DNA of 64,000 bases from Sedimenticola sp. (lineage in GTDB: Bacteria > Pseudomonadota > Gammaproteobacteria > Chromatiales > Chromatiaceae). This document shows positions 27,544 through 40,247 of this stretch, in pieces. The DNA is taken from contig JALWMK010000162.1 of the NCBI GenBank assembly GCA_027083925.1, positions 19,598-83,597 on the forward strand. Reading direction: 5' to 3'. The notes under the pieces are model-generated. The model had not been told where the DNA came from. It searched no databases and saw only the letters and a program-made list of their open reading frames with translations. How positions within the stretch are numbered: the first letter of the stretch is position 1; each line of letters begins with the position of its first letter. The translations under genes and the position numbers were made by a program.

Positions 27544-28232
27544 AGATGCGCTGAATTCTCACAGGGAGATTCCTGCAGCGCCCCACGGACATTGGCCATG
27601 GAAATATCGGTTACGGAAGGCTTTGTGCCCAGTTCCCGCTTCACTTCAGAAGCATTCAGCGCAATGGCCCTGGCAATGCGTGAAAGGCGCAAACTGATAT
27701 CCGGCTGCATGTCCTGGTAGCGCTGAACAGACAATACCCTGGCATTTCTTACATCCACTATGGCTCTGGTGGTCACGTTGGTTACAAAATTATATTTTTC
27801 CGCCTGATAGCAGGCGTGCGCCTGGCATACCTGCTTTGCGTCTGCATCCAGAGCGCTTACTATTGCCGGCACAATACGCATCATGTCATTGTGCAGAATC
27901 TGTCCGTCTTGCAGCGTATCTTTCAAAAACTCCTGATCTTTCAGTAGGATTTCCTGTGTCTTTTGCGCTCCGTCATCCAGCTCTCTGCCTTGCAAGGGCA
28001 GTACGGCCTCGCCCCTGTTCACCATTTCCCGAAGATCCTTTTTGTATGATTGCACTTCCGGAATATCCTGGTAGACCTCTGGAACATTCTTTGGAAGTAT
28101 TATTTTCTCTTCCACAGATATTGAAGTCTGTTTTTTCCGGGCAGTTTTTTCCGGTGCAAACCAGTACAAGGCAATCAGCAACAAGCCGGCTGCCAGAATA
28201 GCGATACTTGTTTTTGTCTCTTTACTCATCAA
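27530..28232 (-). pseudogene. Membrane-anchored protein, 3' truncated
   Basis: The frame reaches to 27405, but only about the first 234 residues look genuine. An N-terminal anchor helix (SIAILAAGLLLIALYWF) is followed by a soluble domain with Cys pairs (CQAHAC, CENSAHLC). After HLCVAPVFADHSRSIW the frame enters the SdrD-like gene in another phase (RMLPWEAWCPRR), which looks non-native. The gene therefore seems to have lost its 3' end in the same event that removed the 5' end of the SdrD-like gene. Its start overlaps the RnfD-like gene by 4 bases. I do not recognise the family with certainty; the LRLSRIARAIALNA and HLCVAP phrases hint at copper-enzyme-associated proteins. Confidence 0.5.
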
Positions 28233-29113
28233 CCGTTCATCTCAAAATAATACGGCGCCCTGTTCTCAATGGAAACAGACACGCTCAGGGCAATGACCAT
28301 CAGCACGGAAGTCAGCAGCAACATTTTTTTTTGTTGTGCAGCCGTCCGCCCATTGACGACAAGAGGAACCAAAGGAGAAAGAACAAAAAGGGCAATGAAC
28401 AGATGCTGCACGCGAAAACCGAAATACCTGTCCAGACACACAGCAATCAGCGCCAGCACAAAGCCGAAAAGAAACTGTTGCTGGCCGCCGGAGGGCGTGG
28501 TTCTGGGATCGGTAAGCATAAAAAGGGTAAAAACGACAAAAGAAACCGAGTAAAACCGGTGCTGAATCTCTTCAAAGATCACCACAGGATCGTGCTGCAC
28601 TACCAGGAGATTCTGCAGGAAAAGATAGCCTCCCACAAATGCCAGGGGAATTGCCCAGCGATTCGCCCGTATCAACACCACCACCGACAGCACGACTACC
28701 ACTGCCACGAACCATAGGGCGTCTCCCAATTGACCCAATACCAGGTGCGCGTCATCATAAAAGAAAAACAGCCCGAACAATAAGGCAAAGTTGGAGGGGT
28801 TGAAGAAATGTCTTTTCTCAAATACCAAAATGTGTTTTTGCAGTAGCCCGAATCCGATCACCGCAAAGTATATCCACAGCTGGGACGTTGCCATCATCAG
28901 CATGACGCCCATGGCGGTGGAAAGGGAGGAGAAGGAAAAGAAATCCAGCTTTTTCCGTATGGCAAAAAGGCAAAGATGCTCAAACGCAGCGGCAAAAAAC
29001 AGGATAAAGGCCACATTGCTCCACGGAAGGTGGAAATATGCAGTATATTTCGCCAGAATCAGCAGGGCAAAAAGGCTGGCGGCCTGTTGCAGCTGCAAGG
29101 GTACCCTAATCAC
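28229..29113 (-). CDS. RnfD-like multi-spanning membrane protein
   Basis: A 294-residue protein with about nine hydrophobic helices and few charged loops. FNPSNFALL (about residue 105) and FMLTDPRTTP (about residue 198) resemble the flavin-attachment and DP loop regions of RnfD/NqrB proteins, though the usual Thr-containing flavinylation signature is not clear. It is translationally coupled (ATGA) to the following truncated gene. The RnfD-like label describes the fold only; an electron-transfer role is not established. Confidence 0.6.
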   Translation of the reverse strand: MIRVPLQLQQAASLFALLILAKYTAYFHLPWSNVAFILFFAAAFEHLCLFAIRKKLDFFSFSSLSTAMGVMLMMATSQLWIYFAVIGFGLLQKHILVFEKRHFFNPSNFALLFGLFFFYDDAHLVLGQLGDALWFVAVVVVLSVVVLIRANRWAIPLAFVGGYLFLQNLLVVQHDPVVIFEEIQHRFYSVSFVVFTLFMLTDPRTTPSGGQQQFLFGFVLALIAVCLDRYFGFRVQHLFIALFVLSPLVPLVVNGRTAAQQKKMLLLTSVLMVIALSVSVSIENRAPYYFEMNG

Positions 29114-29199
29114 TTACTCCAAGTCCTGGCCAGGCCGTCTGTTTGTTTGGAAAAGTCACCCACTCGCCGTTGCAGCAGCGGCAAGTGGGTGACCCAGGA

Positions 29200-31233
29200 C
29201 TATACCAGCAAAGGCACCAGCATCAAGGCCACGATATTGATGATCTTGATCAGCGGGTTGATCGCAGGACCTGCTGTATCTTTATACGGATCACCCACGG
29301 TGTCGCCGGTCACTGCCGCCTTGTGAGCGTCAGAACCCTTGCCCCCAAAATTGCCATCTTCAATGTATTTTTTGGCGTTGTCCCAGGCGCCGCCGCCAGT
29401 AGTCATGGAGATGGCCACGAACAAGCCGGTGATGATGGTTCCCAGCAGCATACCCCCCAGGGCTTTTGGCCCCAACAGCAAGCCAACCAGTACTGGCGCC
29501 AGGATCGGCAACAAGGAAGGAATAATCATTTCCTTGATGGCCGCCTTGGTCAGCATGTCCACGGCGCGGGAGTAATCCGGTTTCTGCGTATACTCCATGA
29601 TACCCGGCATTTCCTTGAACTGGCGGCGGACTTCGTTGACGATGCCACCGGCAGCCCGGCCAACTGCTTCCATGGCCATGGAGCCAAACAGATAAGGTAT
29701 CAGGCCACCAATGAACAGGCCGATAATGACCATATGATCAGAAAGGTCGAAGGTCAAGCCCTCGATGCCAGCCGCTTCCAGAGTATGGGTATAATCCGCA
29801 AACAGAACCAGGGCGGCAAGACCGGCGGAACCAATGGCATACCCCTTGGTTACCGCCTTGGTGGTGTTGCCAACTGCATCCAGAGGGTCGGTGATATTAC
29901 GAATACTCTCATCCAGGCCGGCCATTTCTGCAATACCGCCGGCATTGTCGGTGATGGGACCATAGGCATCCAGCGCCACGATAATGCCAGTCATGGACAA
30001 CATGGAAGTTGCGGCAATAGCGATACCATACAGTCCCGCCACCTCATACGCTCCCCAGATGGCCGCACAAATCGACAGCACAGGGGCCGCCGTTGACTTC
30101 ATGGACACACCCAGGCCGGCAATAACATTGGTACCATCACCAGTAGTGGAAGCTTCTGCAATATGCCTGACTGGCTTGAATTCGGTTGCGGTGTAGTATT
30201 CGGTGATGACGACCATCAAGGCAGTCAGTACCAGGCCAATCAGCGCTGCCAGGTACAGACTGAAAGCAGTCACCGCTTCGCCACCAATACTCAGCCCATC
30301 GGGAAACATAAGCACTGATACCGGATAGAAAACAACCGCTGAAATGGCACCGGCAACGCCCAGGCCACGATACAGGGCGTTCATGATCTTTCCGCCATCA
30401 CGCGCCTTGACGAAATAGGTTCCGGCCACGGAAGCAACAATGGAGATACCGCCAAGAACCAGGGGATAAAGCACTGCGTTGTAGCCCACACCCTCCACCA
30501 TGAGAGAACCAAGCAGCATGGTTGCAACCACGGTTACCGCATAGGTCTCAAACAGGTCGGCTGCCATGCCGGCACAGTCTCCCACGTTGTCACCCACGTT
30601 ATCGGCAATAACGGCTGGATTGCGGGGATCATCTTCTGGAATGCCCGCTTCCACTTTTCCTACGATATCAGCGCCTACATCCGCACCTTTGGTGAAGATG
30701 CCGCCACCCAGACGTGCGAAAATGGAGATCAGGGAGCCGCCAAAAGCCAGGCCAATCAGAGGATGAATCGGATCATCGATCCCCGCCATCAACAGGATGC
30801 TATAGAAACCGGCTACACCCAGCAGGCCCAGGCCAACCACCAGCATTCCGGTAATCGCACCACCGCGGAAGGCGATCTGCAGGGCAGCATTCAGGCCATC
30901 ATTGGCGGCCTCTGCCGTGCGTACATTGGCTCGAACTGAAATATTCATGCCGATGTAACCTGCCAGGCCGGAAAAAACTGCACCGATAGCAAACCCGGCA
31001 GCCATCGCCCAGCCCAAAAAGATACCGATGAGTACAAACAACACAGCACCGACAATGCCGATCGTCATATACTGACGGTTAAGGTAGGCTGATGCCCCTG
31101 CCTGTATGGCAGCAGCAATCTCGTTCATTCGTTCATTTCCCGTTGGCTTGGCCAGTATCCACTTCATGGATACCACACCATAACCAATCGCTACCAGCGC
31201 GCAGATCAGCGCAAATATCAGCCCTGTTACCAT
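29200..31233 (-). CDS. hppA: Membrane H+-translocating pyrophosphatase, K+-independent type
   Basis: A 677-residue integral membrane protein with about 16 helices that couples PPi hydrolysis to proton pumping across the inner membrane. The PPi-binding motif [20 protein letters not shown] and the acidic motif [19 protein letters not shown] are intact. The segment [10 protein letters not shown] carries Lys where K+-dependent enzymes have Ala, which predicts K+ independence. The ATG follows AGGGG by 6 bases. It stands alone downstream of hemB with a 286-base leader that holds possible RNA structure. Confidence 0.95.
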   Translation of the reverse strand: MVTGLIFALICALVAIGYGVVSMKWILAKPTGNERMNEIAAAIQAGASAYLNRQYMTIGIVGAVLFVLIGIFLGWAMAAGFAIGAVFSGLAGYIGMNISVRANVRTAEAANDGLNAALQIAFRGGAITGMLVVGLGLLGVAGFYSILLMAGIDDPIHPLIGLAFGGSLISIFARLGGGIFTKGADVGADIVGKVEAGIPEDDPRNPAVIADNVGDNVGDCAGMAADLFETYAVTVVATMLLGSLMVEGVGYNAVLYPLVLGGISIVASVAGTYFVKARDGGKIMNALYRGLGVAGAISAVVFYPVSVLMFPDGLSIGGEAVTAFSLYLAALIGLVLTALMVVITEYYTATEFKPVRHIAEASTTGDGTNVIAGLGVSMKSTAAPVLSICAAIWGAYEVAGLYGIAIAATSMLSMTGIIVALDAYGPITDNAGGIAEMAGLDESIRNITDPLDAVGNTTKAVTKGYAIGSAGLAALVLFADYTHTLEAAGIEGLTFDLSDHMVIIGLFIGGLIPYLFGSMAMEAVGRAAGGIVNEVRRQFKEMPGIMEYTQKPDYSRAVDMLTKAAIKEMIIPSLLPILAPVLVGLLLGPKALGGMLLGTIITGLFVAISMTTGGGAWDNAKKYIEDGNFGGKGSDAHKAAVTGDTVGDPYKDTAGPAINPLIKIINIVALMLVPLLV

Positions 31234-31330
31234 AGCAATCCCCTGTTGTATCTGTTTGTTATGAAAACCCGCTCCGCATGGAAATCAAAAAACTCATGGG
31301 GAGAGGTTGACAGAAACGCTATAGAAATGC

Positions 31331-31464
31331 TAGCCCCGAGGGAAATCAAAACATTGGGGGGCTAAAATAAGAGGAGTCTATCCGCAACTGCCGGGGGACA
31401 GCTCCACGATGGCAGGATTTTCACCTGAGGGTGGCCAAATTTCTATCGGTAAAACAATCATTAA
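31331..31464 (-). promoter_or_regulatory. Possible structured leader of hppA
   Basis: Read on the minus strand, the leader contains GGTGAAAATCC followed by GCTGTCCCCCGGCAGTTGCGG, reminiscent of the conserved core of cobalamin riboswitches. It also contains a possible CTGCC/GGCAG stem, and further down an inverted repeat TAGCCCC / GGGGCTA (31331-31337 and 31358-31364). The usual B12 box (GCCACTG) is not present, so the resemblance may be coincidental. Confidence 0.25.
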
Positions 31465-31469
31465 CAGTT

Positions 31470-31491
31470 TATTATCAATTACTTGATAATA
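31470..31491. repeat. Perfect 9-bp palindrome downstream of hemB
   Basis: TATTATCAA and TTGATAATA are perfect inverted arms around a 4-base loop, about 30 bases after the hemB stop. It is AT-rich and has no T tract, so it is more likely a protein-binding site or a chance structure than a terminator. Confidence 0.35.
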
Positions 31492-31519
31492 GGGAAGCGA
31501 AGACCGCAGAATGATGGAT

Positions 31520-33856
<2,337 letters not shown>

Positions 33857-33867
<11 letters not shown>

Positions 33868-34555
33868 CCACACCTTTGACAGACAGGCTGTAACCCGCGC
33901 CACGCACGGTTCGAATCATGACATCACAGGCATGGGGCGCCAGCGCCTTACGCAAGCGGCGAATGCTCACATCCACGGTGCGCTCCTCTCTCTCGCGCAC
34001 GTTCTGCCACACATAATCCAGCAGCTGCCCGCGGCTGTAGACCCGCCCTGTATGGGAAAGCAGGAACACGAGAAGGCGGTATTCCGTTGGGCCAAGGCTG
34101 ATTTCCAGGCCATCACACTGCACCAGACGGGTGCCGGGATGCAGGCTCAGCCTGCCCGCCTGGAGTTTTCCCGAAGTATCTGCACCAGTGGCACGCCGCA
34201 ATACGGCCTTGATGCGGGCAATCAGTTCAGGTGGGGAAAAAGGCTTGGTAATGTAGTCGTCTGCACCGATTTCCAATCCCTTGATCTTGTCCTCCTCCCC
34301 TGCCCTGGCGGTAAGCATGATCACGGGAATGTCCTGCTTGTCCTTGTCCTTGCGCAAGCGCCGCAGCAATACCAGACCGTCCTCATCCGGCAGCATCCAG
34401 TCCAGCAGGATCAGGTCTGGCCGCCTCGTGATCAGCAGTCCCTCTGCCTGCTGCACAGTCTCCGCATCCAGCATTTCCATACCCGCACGCGACAAGGCAA
34501 AACGCACCATATCACGAATCGGCGCCTCATCTTCCACCAGCAGGATCATCGGCAT
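33857..34555 (-). CDS. phoB: Phosphate-regulon response regulator PhoB
   Basis: A 232-residue OmpR-family regulator. The receiver has the acidic residues in ILLVEDEAPI, the phospho-acceptor Asp in LILLDWMLPDEDG near residue 54, and Lys in ITKPFSPPELIA. The C-terminal winged helix (about 130-225) includes SLGPTEYRLLVFLL, YSRGQLLDYVW and VDVSIRRLRKAL. It binds Pho boxes such as the one upstream of pstS. Start is 6 bases after the phoU stop; the operon order is pstSCAB-phoU-phoB-phoR. Confidence 0.95.
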
Positions 34556-34561
34556 GGGCAG

Positions 34562-35272
34562 TCAAATACCTTTGTGGCGGACATCTTTGCCGATGGCCAG
34601 ATAAATGACATGTTCACCGATATTTTGTACATAGCGCAATCCCCGTTCCATGGAGCGCAGTATCAATACCAGGTTTACCGCGTGAGACACATCACCTCCT
34701 TCAACCAGCGTACAGGCTGACAGATTCTGCATGCGTTGGTGTATTTCCCCGTCAGGGCCGGTTTTACCTTCGGCCAGCTCCTTGGCCGCCCGGTAATCGT
34801 AGTCCCTGAATGCGAGCATGGCCTGGTCGAACACTTCGATCAGCAATGCCAGCAATTCCCGAACCTCATCTTCCACCGCACGCCCGTTGCATTGGCCGAG
34901 ATTACCATATTCCCTGCTCAGAACCCGCGCCATTTGCACGGTCTCATCTCCAAGACGCTCCAAATCCGTCACTATTCTTGAGGCTGTTACGATAAACCGT
35001 AAATCCCACCCCACCGGAGAGCGCCGTGCCAGCAGGCGGATGATGAACTTGTCCACCTTTATCTCCAGCAAGTCAACAGAACGATCGCTTTCAACCACCT
35101 GATCGGTAGAGTACTCGTTATCTCCGCCAAATGCCGTATGAAGGCCGTTCATTTGCTCGCGCACCAGCCGCCCCATTTTCAGCACCCGCTTTTGCAGCTT
35201 GCGCATGTCTTCATCAAAACGCCTGAGGATATGTCCACCCGGCTCGGTGACTTTCATATCATTTTCCCTCAT
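34562..35272 (-). CDS. phoU: PhoU phosphate-signalling protein
   Basis: A 236-residue all-helical protein of two PhoU repeats, each with the acidic E/DxxxD metal-binding pattern ([35 protein letters not shown]). It links the Pst transporter to PhoR and damps the regulon in high phosphate. Its start overlaps the pstB stop (ATGA). Confidence 0.93.
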   Translation of the reverse strand: MRENDMKVTEPGGHILRRFDEDMRKLQKRVLKMGRLVREQMNGLHTAFGGDNEYSTDQVVESDRSVDLLEIKVDKFIIRLLARRSPVGWDLRFIVTASRIVTDLERLGDETVQMARVLSREYGNLGQCNGRAVEDEVRELLALLIEVFDQAMLAFRDYDYRAAKELAEGKTGPDGEIHQRMQNLSACTLVEGGDVSHAVNLVLILRSMERGLRYVQNIGEHVIYLAIGKDVRHKGI

Positions 35273-36117
35273 CCGAATCGCCCGGTGATATAGGCCTCTG
35301 TCAAACCATGGCTAGGGTTGGTAAATAACCTGTCAGTCTTGTCCACTTCCACCAGCTTGCCCAGGTGAAAATATGCCGTACGCTGGGAAACCCTTGCCGC
35401 CTGTTGCATGGAATGGGTGACGATGACAATGGTGTAACGCTGGCGAAGTTCATCAATCAGCTCTTCCACGATGGCGGTGGCGATGGGATCCAGGGCGGAA
35501 CAGGGTTCATCCATCAGGATCACTTCGGGGTTGATGGCAATCGCCCTGGCAATGCACAAGCGCTGCTGCTGGCCACCTGACAATCCGGTTCCCACATCAT
35601 CGAGTCGATCTTTCACTTCCTTCCACAAACCGGCACGCATAAGTGAATTCTTAACGATCTCATCCAGTTCGATCTTGTCCCGGGTAAGGCCGTGAATCCG
35701 CGGCCCGTATGCCACGTTTTCATAGACTGATTTAGGAAAAGGATTTGGCTTCTGAAAAACCATGCCCACCCGCGCACGCAGCAATTCAATATCCACCTTT
35801 GGGTCATATATGTCCTCGCCATCCAGACGGATACTGCCGGTAATCTTGCAGCTGTTGATGGTATCGTTCATGCGGTTCAGGCAGCGCAGGAAAGTTGACT
35901 TGCCACAACCCGAAGGCCCAATCATGGCGAGCACCTCGTTTTTCCCGATATCAAGGGAAACATCAAAAATCGCCTGTTTATCGCCATAGAAAACATCTAC
36001 TTCACGGCAATGCATACTGACTTTCTTGTCCAGCAACGGCTTCCCCAGTGTTCTTTCTGGCAATGTGTCAATCTGTGTAGGGCTTGCTTGTTCCGTTTTG
36101 ATTTCAACTGCAAACAT
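35269..36117 (-). CDS. pstB: Phosphate ABC transporter ATPase PstB
   Basis: About 282 residues. Walker [11 protein letters not shown] near residue 66, Q-loop [11 protein letters not shown], signature LSGGQQQRL, Walker [14 protein letters not shown] and switch His in VTHSMQQ are intact. It powers the PstSCA importer in the inner membrane. Start 36117 follows GAGAGG; a further ten in-frame codons to 36147 are possible but lack a ribosome site. Confidence 0.95.
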   Translation of the reverse strand: MFAVEIKTEQASPTQIDTLPERTLGKPLLDKKVSMHCREVDVFYGDKQAIFDVSLDIGKNEVLAMIGPSGCGKSTFLRCLNRMNDTINSCKITGSIRLDGEDIYDPKVDIELLRARVGMVFQKPNPFPKSVYENVAYGPRIHGLTRDKIELDEIVKNSLMRAGLWKEVKDRLDDVGTGLSGGQQQRLCIARAIAINPEVILMDEPCSALDPIATAIVEELIDELRQRYTIVIVTHSMQQAARVSQRTAYFHLGKLVEVDKTDRLFTNPSHGLTEAYITGRFG

Positions 36118-36162
36118 AAAAGCCTCTCTTTGATCTACTGCCAACATGATTCATGCCCCCGT

Positions 36163-37452
36163 TTACCAGCGCTTTTCAAATTTTCGTCGCAACCAGATAG
36201 CGACCAGATTCATCAACACCAAAAAGGCAAGCAATACGAGTATCGCCGCAGAGGTTCTCTCCGTAAATGCCCTTTCCGGGCTGTCAGCCCAGAGATAGAT
36301 TTGCACCGGCAATACCGTGGCCGGATCCAGAATACTGCCAGGAATATCGACGATAAATGCCACCATGCCGATCATCAGCAGGGGCGCGGTTTCTCCCAGC
36401 GCCTGCGCCAGGCCGATGATGGTACCGGTGAGCATCCCTGGCATGGCCAGGGGTAGCACATGATGAAAAACCATCTGCATCTTCGAGGCGCCCATACCCA
36501 AAGCCGCTTCCCGAATGGATGGTGGAACAGACTTCAACGCCGCCCGGCTGGCGATAATGATGGTTGGCAACGTCATCAACGTGAGCACCAACCCGCCCAC
36601 CAGAGGAGCCGAGCGAGGCAGTTCAAAGAAATTAATGTATACAGCCAGCCCCAGCAAGCCAAAAACAATGGAAGGCACAGCCGCCAGGTTGTTGATGTTG
36701 ATTTCAACAAAGTCAGTCCAGTGATTTCTCGGGGAAAATTCTTCCAGATAGATGGCAGCCGCCACACCCAGGGGCAGGGAAAGCCCCAGGGTAATCATAA
36801 TTACAAAAAACGAGCCGACAACCGCGCCACGGATGCCAGCCAGCTCGGGTTCCCGGGAATCACCAGCGGTAAAGAAATTGGTATTGAAGCTGGTTTTCAG
36901 CGCATCCTTGGCCCGCAGCTGCGCCACCCAGGCAAGTTGCTGCCCTTTCAGGCGGCTTTGGTTTTCGCCATGTTTGTAGTATTGATCTACATCATCATCG
37001 GCAATCAGCCACAGCTTTTTCCGGCTGCCAATGATCGCCGGATCACTCAATACCAGATCCCGCAATTGCTGAATGGCGCCGGTACTCACCAATCGATACA
37101 ACTTGCGTTTTTCCTTGCGTTTCTTGACCTCCGGATATTCCTTGCGCAAAGCAGCTTTCACCAGTTTCCCGTATGCCGCAGATGCCAGCACATCGGGATT
37201 GCGGCCGCCCTGCGGATCTATAACTTCGGGGTCAAAATAGATCTCCAACTGGATATCCGTGAGCGCGAAAGCACTATATCCCTTGCTGATGATGCTGGAA
37301 AACATTATTCCCAAAAACAGCATCCCAAGAATAACCGCACCAAGACCCAGCATTCTGAAACGGCGGTTCCTTTTGCGCCGCCTGATCAGGCTTTGTTCGA
37401 TTGCCTCACGCACCTGCCTGCGCTTGACCGTAGCCTTGATTCGATCACTCAT
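36163..37452 (-). CDS. pstA: Phosphate ABC transporter permease PstA, long form
   Basis: A 429-residue permease, longer than E. coli PstA. An N-terminal helix (about 35-58) is followed by a soluble segment of about 140 residues that matches the DUF3333-type extension of many proteobacterial PstA proteins. The permease domain follows, with about five helices and the EAA-type motif EAALGMGASKMQMVFHHVLP near residue 335. It overlaps pstC by 8 bases. Confidence 0.92.
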   Translation of the reverse strand: MSDRIKATVKRRQVREAIEQSLIRRRKRNRRFRMLGLGAVILGMLFLGIMFSSIISKGYSAFALTDIQLEIYFDPEVIDPQGGRNPDVLASAAYGKLVKAALRKEYPEVKKRKEKRKLYRLVSTGAIQQLRDLVLSDPAIIGSRKKLWLIADDDVDQYYKHGENQSRLKGQQLAWVAQLRAKDALKTSFNTNFFTAGDSREPELAGIRGAVVGSFFVIMITLGLSLPLGVAAAIYLEEFSPRNHWTDFVEININNLAAVPSIVFGLLGLAVYINFFELPRSAPLVGGLVLTLMTLPTIIIASRAALKSVPPSIREAALGMGASKMQMVFHHVLPLAMPGMLTGTIIGLAQALGETAPLLMIGMVAFIVDIPGSILDPATVLPVQIYLWADSPERAFTERTSAAILVLLAFLVLMNLVAIWLRRKFEKRW

Positions 37453-38827
37453 ACTCTTCCCTGTATCTTTTCACCACATGCAATGCCAGCACATTGAGCA
37501 GCAAGGTAACAATGAACAGCGCCAGCCCCAGGGCAAATGCCGCCAGTGTCTTGGTGCTGTCGAACTCCTGGTCACCAACCAGGAGGGTAACAATCTGTAC
37601 GGTAATCGTAGTAACGGATTCCAGCGGATTGGCGGTAAGGTTGGCGGTGAGTCCGGCTGCCATAACTACGATCATAGTCTCACCGATGGCCCGGGATACC
37701 GCCAGCAATATGCCGCCAACAATACCTGGCAACGCTGCAGGAACAATGACTCGCAGGATGGTTTCCGCACGGGTTGCCCCCAGGGCATAGGAACCATCGC
37801 GCATGGCTTGGGGCACGGCATTGATTACATCGTCAGACAATGAGGACACAAAAGGAATAATCATGATTCCCATTACCAATCCCGCCGCCAGGGCGCTTTC
37901 CGAGGAAACATCCAGACCGATCATGCTACCGCCATCGCGCAGCAGGGGCGCCACTACCAGGGCTGCAAAAAAACCGTACACCACGGTGGGAATGCCCGCC
38001 AGAATCTCCAGCAAGGGTTTGGCCCAGGTGCGCAAATGCGCCCCGGCAAACTCCGCCAGATAGATTGCCGACATCAGCCCGATCGGCACAGCCACAGTCA
38101 TGGCAATCAGCGCCACCAGCATGGTACCCGCAAGCAGGGGTACAAAACCAAATGCGCCGCTGGCTCCCACCTGATCTTCACGCATGGCCACCTGGGGACT
38201 CCAGTGCAGACCAAACAGAAAATCGGCAACAGGAACCATCTGAAAGAAACGGATGGCCTCAAACAGTACCGACAGGACAATTCCCAAGGTAGTCAATATT
38301 GCAATGGAGGCACTGATGGCCAGCATCCAGCGCACAAGGGTTTCCACCCGGGGACGGGAACGGAATTCTGGATTGATCTGCCGCAGCGCGAGTGCCGCAC
38401 CGGCAACGACCATGCCGATAAGGCTGGCCAGCAATGACATGTCAGACAGGGCCTGCAAATGCTTGAAGTGATCTGCTGCAGCCTGCATGGTTGCATCTAC
38501 ATCCGCTGATGTGATATTTCCCTTTGCCAGGTTGAGCACATCGTTGAGGTAGAGGTGCAGTTCAGCCACGGGCAGATTGCGAATGATATCAGGCAGCTCT
38601 GCCGCCACCATGCTGACGATCAGCCCCTGATCCAGAAACCGCCACAACAACAGCAGGAACACCGCAGGCAATGCTGTCCACAAGGCAACATAATACCCAT
38701 AGTAGCGCGGCATGGAATGCAACTGCCGCCTGTCCCCGGCAACCTGTTGCATACTGTAGCGGCAACCAAGCCAGTATGCGGCCATGGAAAGCAGCAACAA
38801 GAAAACCAATAGAACAACAAGATTCAC
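37445..38827 (-). CDS. pstC: Phosphate ABC transporter permease PstC
   Basis: A 460-residue permease. A first helix lies at residues 1-20, then a second, then a long periplasmic-type segment. The permease core (about 240-450) has the motif SYALGATRAETILRVIVPAALPG. It pairs with PstA to form the phosphate channel. It follows pstS by about 115 bases, where no strong terminator is seen, so it is probably transcribed from the pstS promoter. Confidence 0.92.
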   Translation of the reverse strand: MNLVVLLVFLLLLSMAAYWLGCRYSMQQVAGDRRQLHSMPRYYGYYVALWTALPAVFLLLLWRFLDQGLIVSMVAAELPDIIRNLPVAELHLYLNDVLNLAKGNITSADVDATMQAAADHFKHLQALSDMSLLASLIGMVVAGAALALRQINPEFRSRPRVETLVRWMLAISASIAILTTLGIVLSVLFEAIRFFQMVPVADFLFGLHWSPQVAMREDQVGASGAFGFVPLLAGTMLVALIAMTVAVPIGLMSAIYLAEFAGAHLRTWAKPLLEILAGIPTVVYGFFAALVVAPLLRDGGSMIGLDVSSESALAAGLVMGIMIIPFVSSLSDDVINAVPQAMRDGSYALGATRAETILRVIVPAALPGIVGGILLAVSRAIGETMIVVMAAGLTANLTANPLESVTTITVQIVTLLVGDQEFDSTKTLAAFALGLALFIVTLLLNVLALHVVKRYREEYE

Positions 38828-38942
38828 GATCGCATCTCAAACAGCATTCCTGGAATCAAGCAAGTTTCCAGCCGGAAAGTGCAGTAAAAAAGCGTTGCAC
38901 CCAATTACCAGGAGCTTGGGAGCAGCACCAGGTTTGCATCAA

Positions 38943-40034
38943 TCAGAACTTCATCGGTATCAGTTGCGTCGCAGCCTTGCGGTATTCTTCGCGCTCTTCC
39001 TTGGGCATGGGGATAAGCCCCTTATCCAGCAGATAACCTTCATCACCCCATACCTTGTCACTGGCAAATTCCGCCAGAAACTCCTTGATTCCCGGTATTT
39101 TTCCTACATGAGCTTCCTTTACATACATGTAGAGAGGCCGGGAGACAGGGTACTGTCCGTTCGCAATGAGTTCGAATTCCGGCGGCACTCCATCAACCAG
39201 GGATCCCTGAATCCGATCTTCATTTTGCTCCAGGTAGCTATAACCAAATACACCCAGCGCCTTGGAATTGGCCTCCAGTTTCTGCACAATCAGGTTGTCA
39301 TTCTCGCCTGCTTCAATGTATTTGCCGTCTTCACGCACGCCATGGCAAATGGCCTTGTATTTATTTTTTAACTGCTTGGCGAGCACCTTGTTGCCAGCCT
39401 TTTTGGCTTTCTTGGACTCTTTCTTCAACTGACTTATCCAGGCGAACTTCTTGCAACCCCCTTCCATCGCCAGTTCGGCAAAGGCATCGCGGGTGCCTGA
39501 AGTGGGCGGCGGTCCCAGAACCTCAATCTTATATGCAGGCAGTGCCGGATTGACTTCTTTCCATGTGGAATAGGGGTTGGGCAGCAGCTTGCTGGATTCA
39601 GGAGCCTTGGGATCCGGAACGTCTTTTGCAAGGGCGAGGAACATATCCTTGCGACTCAAGTTGAAGCGTGGCGCTTCCCTGGAATTCGCGATTGCGATAC
39701 CGTCGTAGCCAATCTTGATCTCTATGATCTCTTTAACGCCATTCGCCTGACATTTGTCAAACTCGGATTTCTTGATCCGGCGGGAAGCGTTGGTAATATC
39801 CGGATGCTTGACACCAACCCCCTGACAGAACAGTTTCATGCCCCCACCAGAACCGGTGGATTCGATCTTTGGCGTCTTGAATTTCGTCACCTTGCCGAAA
39901 TGCTCGGCTACTACCGTAGCGAACGGATACACCGTAGATGAACCCACTACATAGATGTAGTCCCGGGTGCCGGCGGTGACTGCAGCTGCTCCAACAGTCA
40001 GGCTCATGGCAATAGCGGAACTGAACCTTTTCAT
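38943..40034 (-). CDS. pstS: Periplasmic phosphate-binding protein PstS
   Basis: A 363-residue protein with an N-terminal signal peptide (AIAMSLTVGAAAVTAG). The phosphate-contact loops are GSSTVYPF near residue 32 and ESTGSGGGMKLFC near residue 60. Two Lys-rich stretches (KKSEFDKC; KKESKKAKKAGNK) lie in the middle. It binds phosphate in the periplasm and delivers it to PstCA. It is the first gene of the operon, directly downstream of a Pho box. Confidence 0.95.
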   Translation of the reverse strand: MKRFSSAIAMSLTVGAAAVTAGTRDYIYVVGSSTVYPFATVVAEHFGKVTKFKTPKIESTGSGGGMKLFCQGVGVKHPDITNASRRIKKSEFDKCQANGVKEIIEIKIGYDGIAIANSREAPRFNLSRKDMFLALAKDVPDPKAPESSKLLPNPYSTWKEVNPALPAYKIEVLGPPPTSGTRDAFAELAMEGGCKKFAWISQLKKESKKAKKAGNKVLAKQLKNKYKAICHGVREDGKYIEAGENDNLIVQKLEANSKALGVFGYSYLEQNEDRIQGSLVDGVPPEFELIANGQYPVSRPLYMYVKEAHVGKIPGIKEFLAEFASDKVWGDEGYLLDKGLIPMPKEEREEYRKAATQLIPMKF

Positions 40035-40082
40035 TCGTCTTTCCTATGGTTTCATTCGACTCGGTGAAACTATAGGGGAGGA

Positions 40083-40102
40083 ATGTTACGGCTTTATGAC
40101 AG
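40083..40102 (-). promoter_or_regulatory. Pho box (PhoB-binding site) for pstS
   Basis: On the minus strand the 20 bases read CTGTCATAAAGCCGTAACAT, matching the E. coli Pho-box consensus at 17 of 20 positions. TATAGT (40069-40074) follows at a spacing suitable for a -10 box, with the distal half-site in place of a -35. The site ends about 50 bases before the pstS start. Confidence 0.9.
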
Positions 40103-40247
40103 CAAATCTGCACATCTCTTTGTCCTGGGAAAAACTCTTTCTAGATAAACAAAAATGTCACGCCGGACAGGAAATTGCCCGTATAATTCAGAAAGCTGGA
40201 GATGTTTTTGCCACCCGATTTTTCTGCATCCGTGTGTACCAGAGCCT

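Noticed and set aside
31470..31491. FNR/Anr box
   Set aside because: The half-sites are in the reverse order (ATCAA...TTGAT) compared with the FNR consensus.
36460..37497. A 345-codon open frame opposite to pstA
   Set aside because: Antisense to a clear permease; no coding features.
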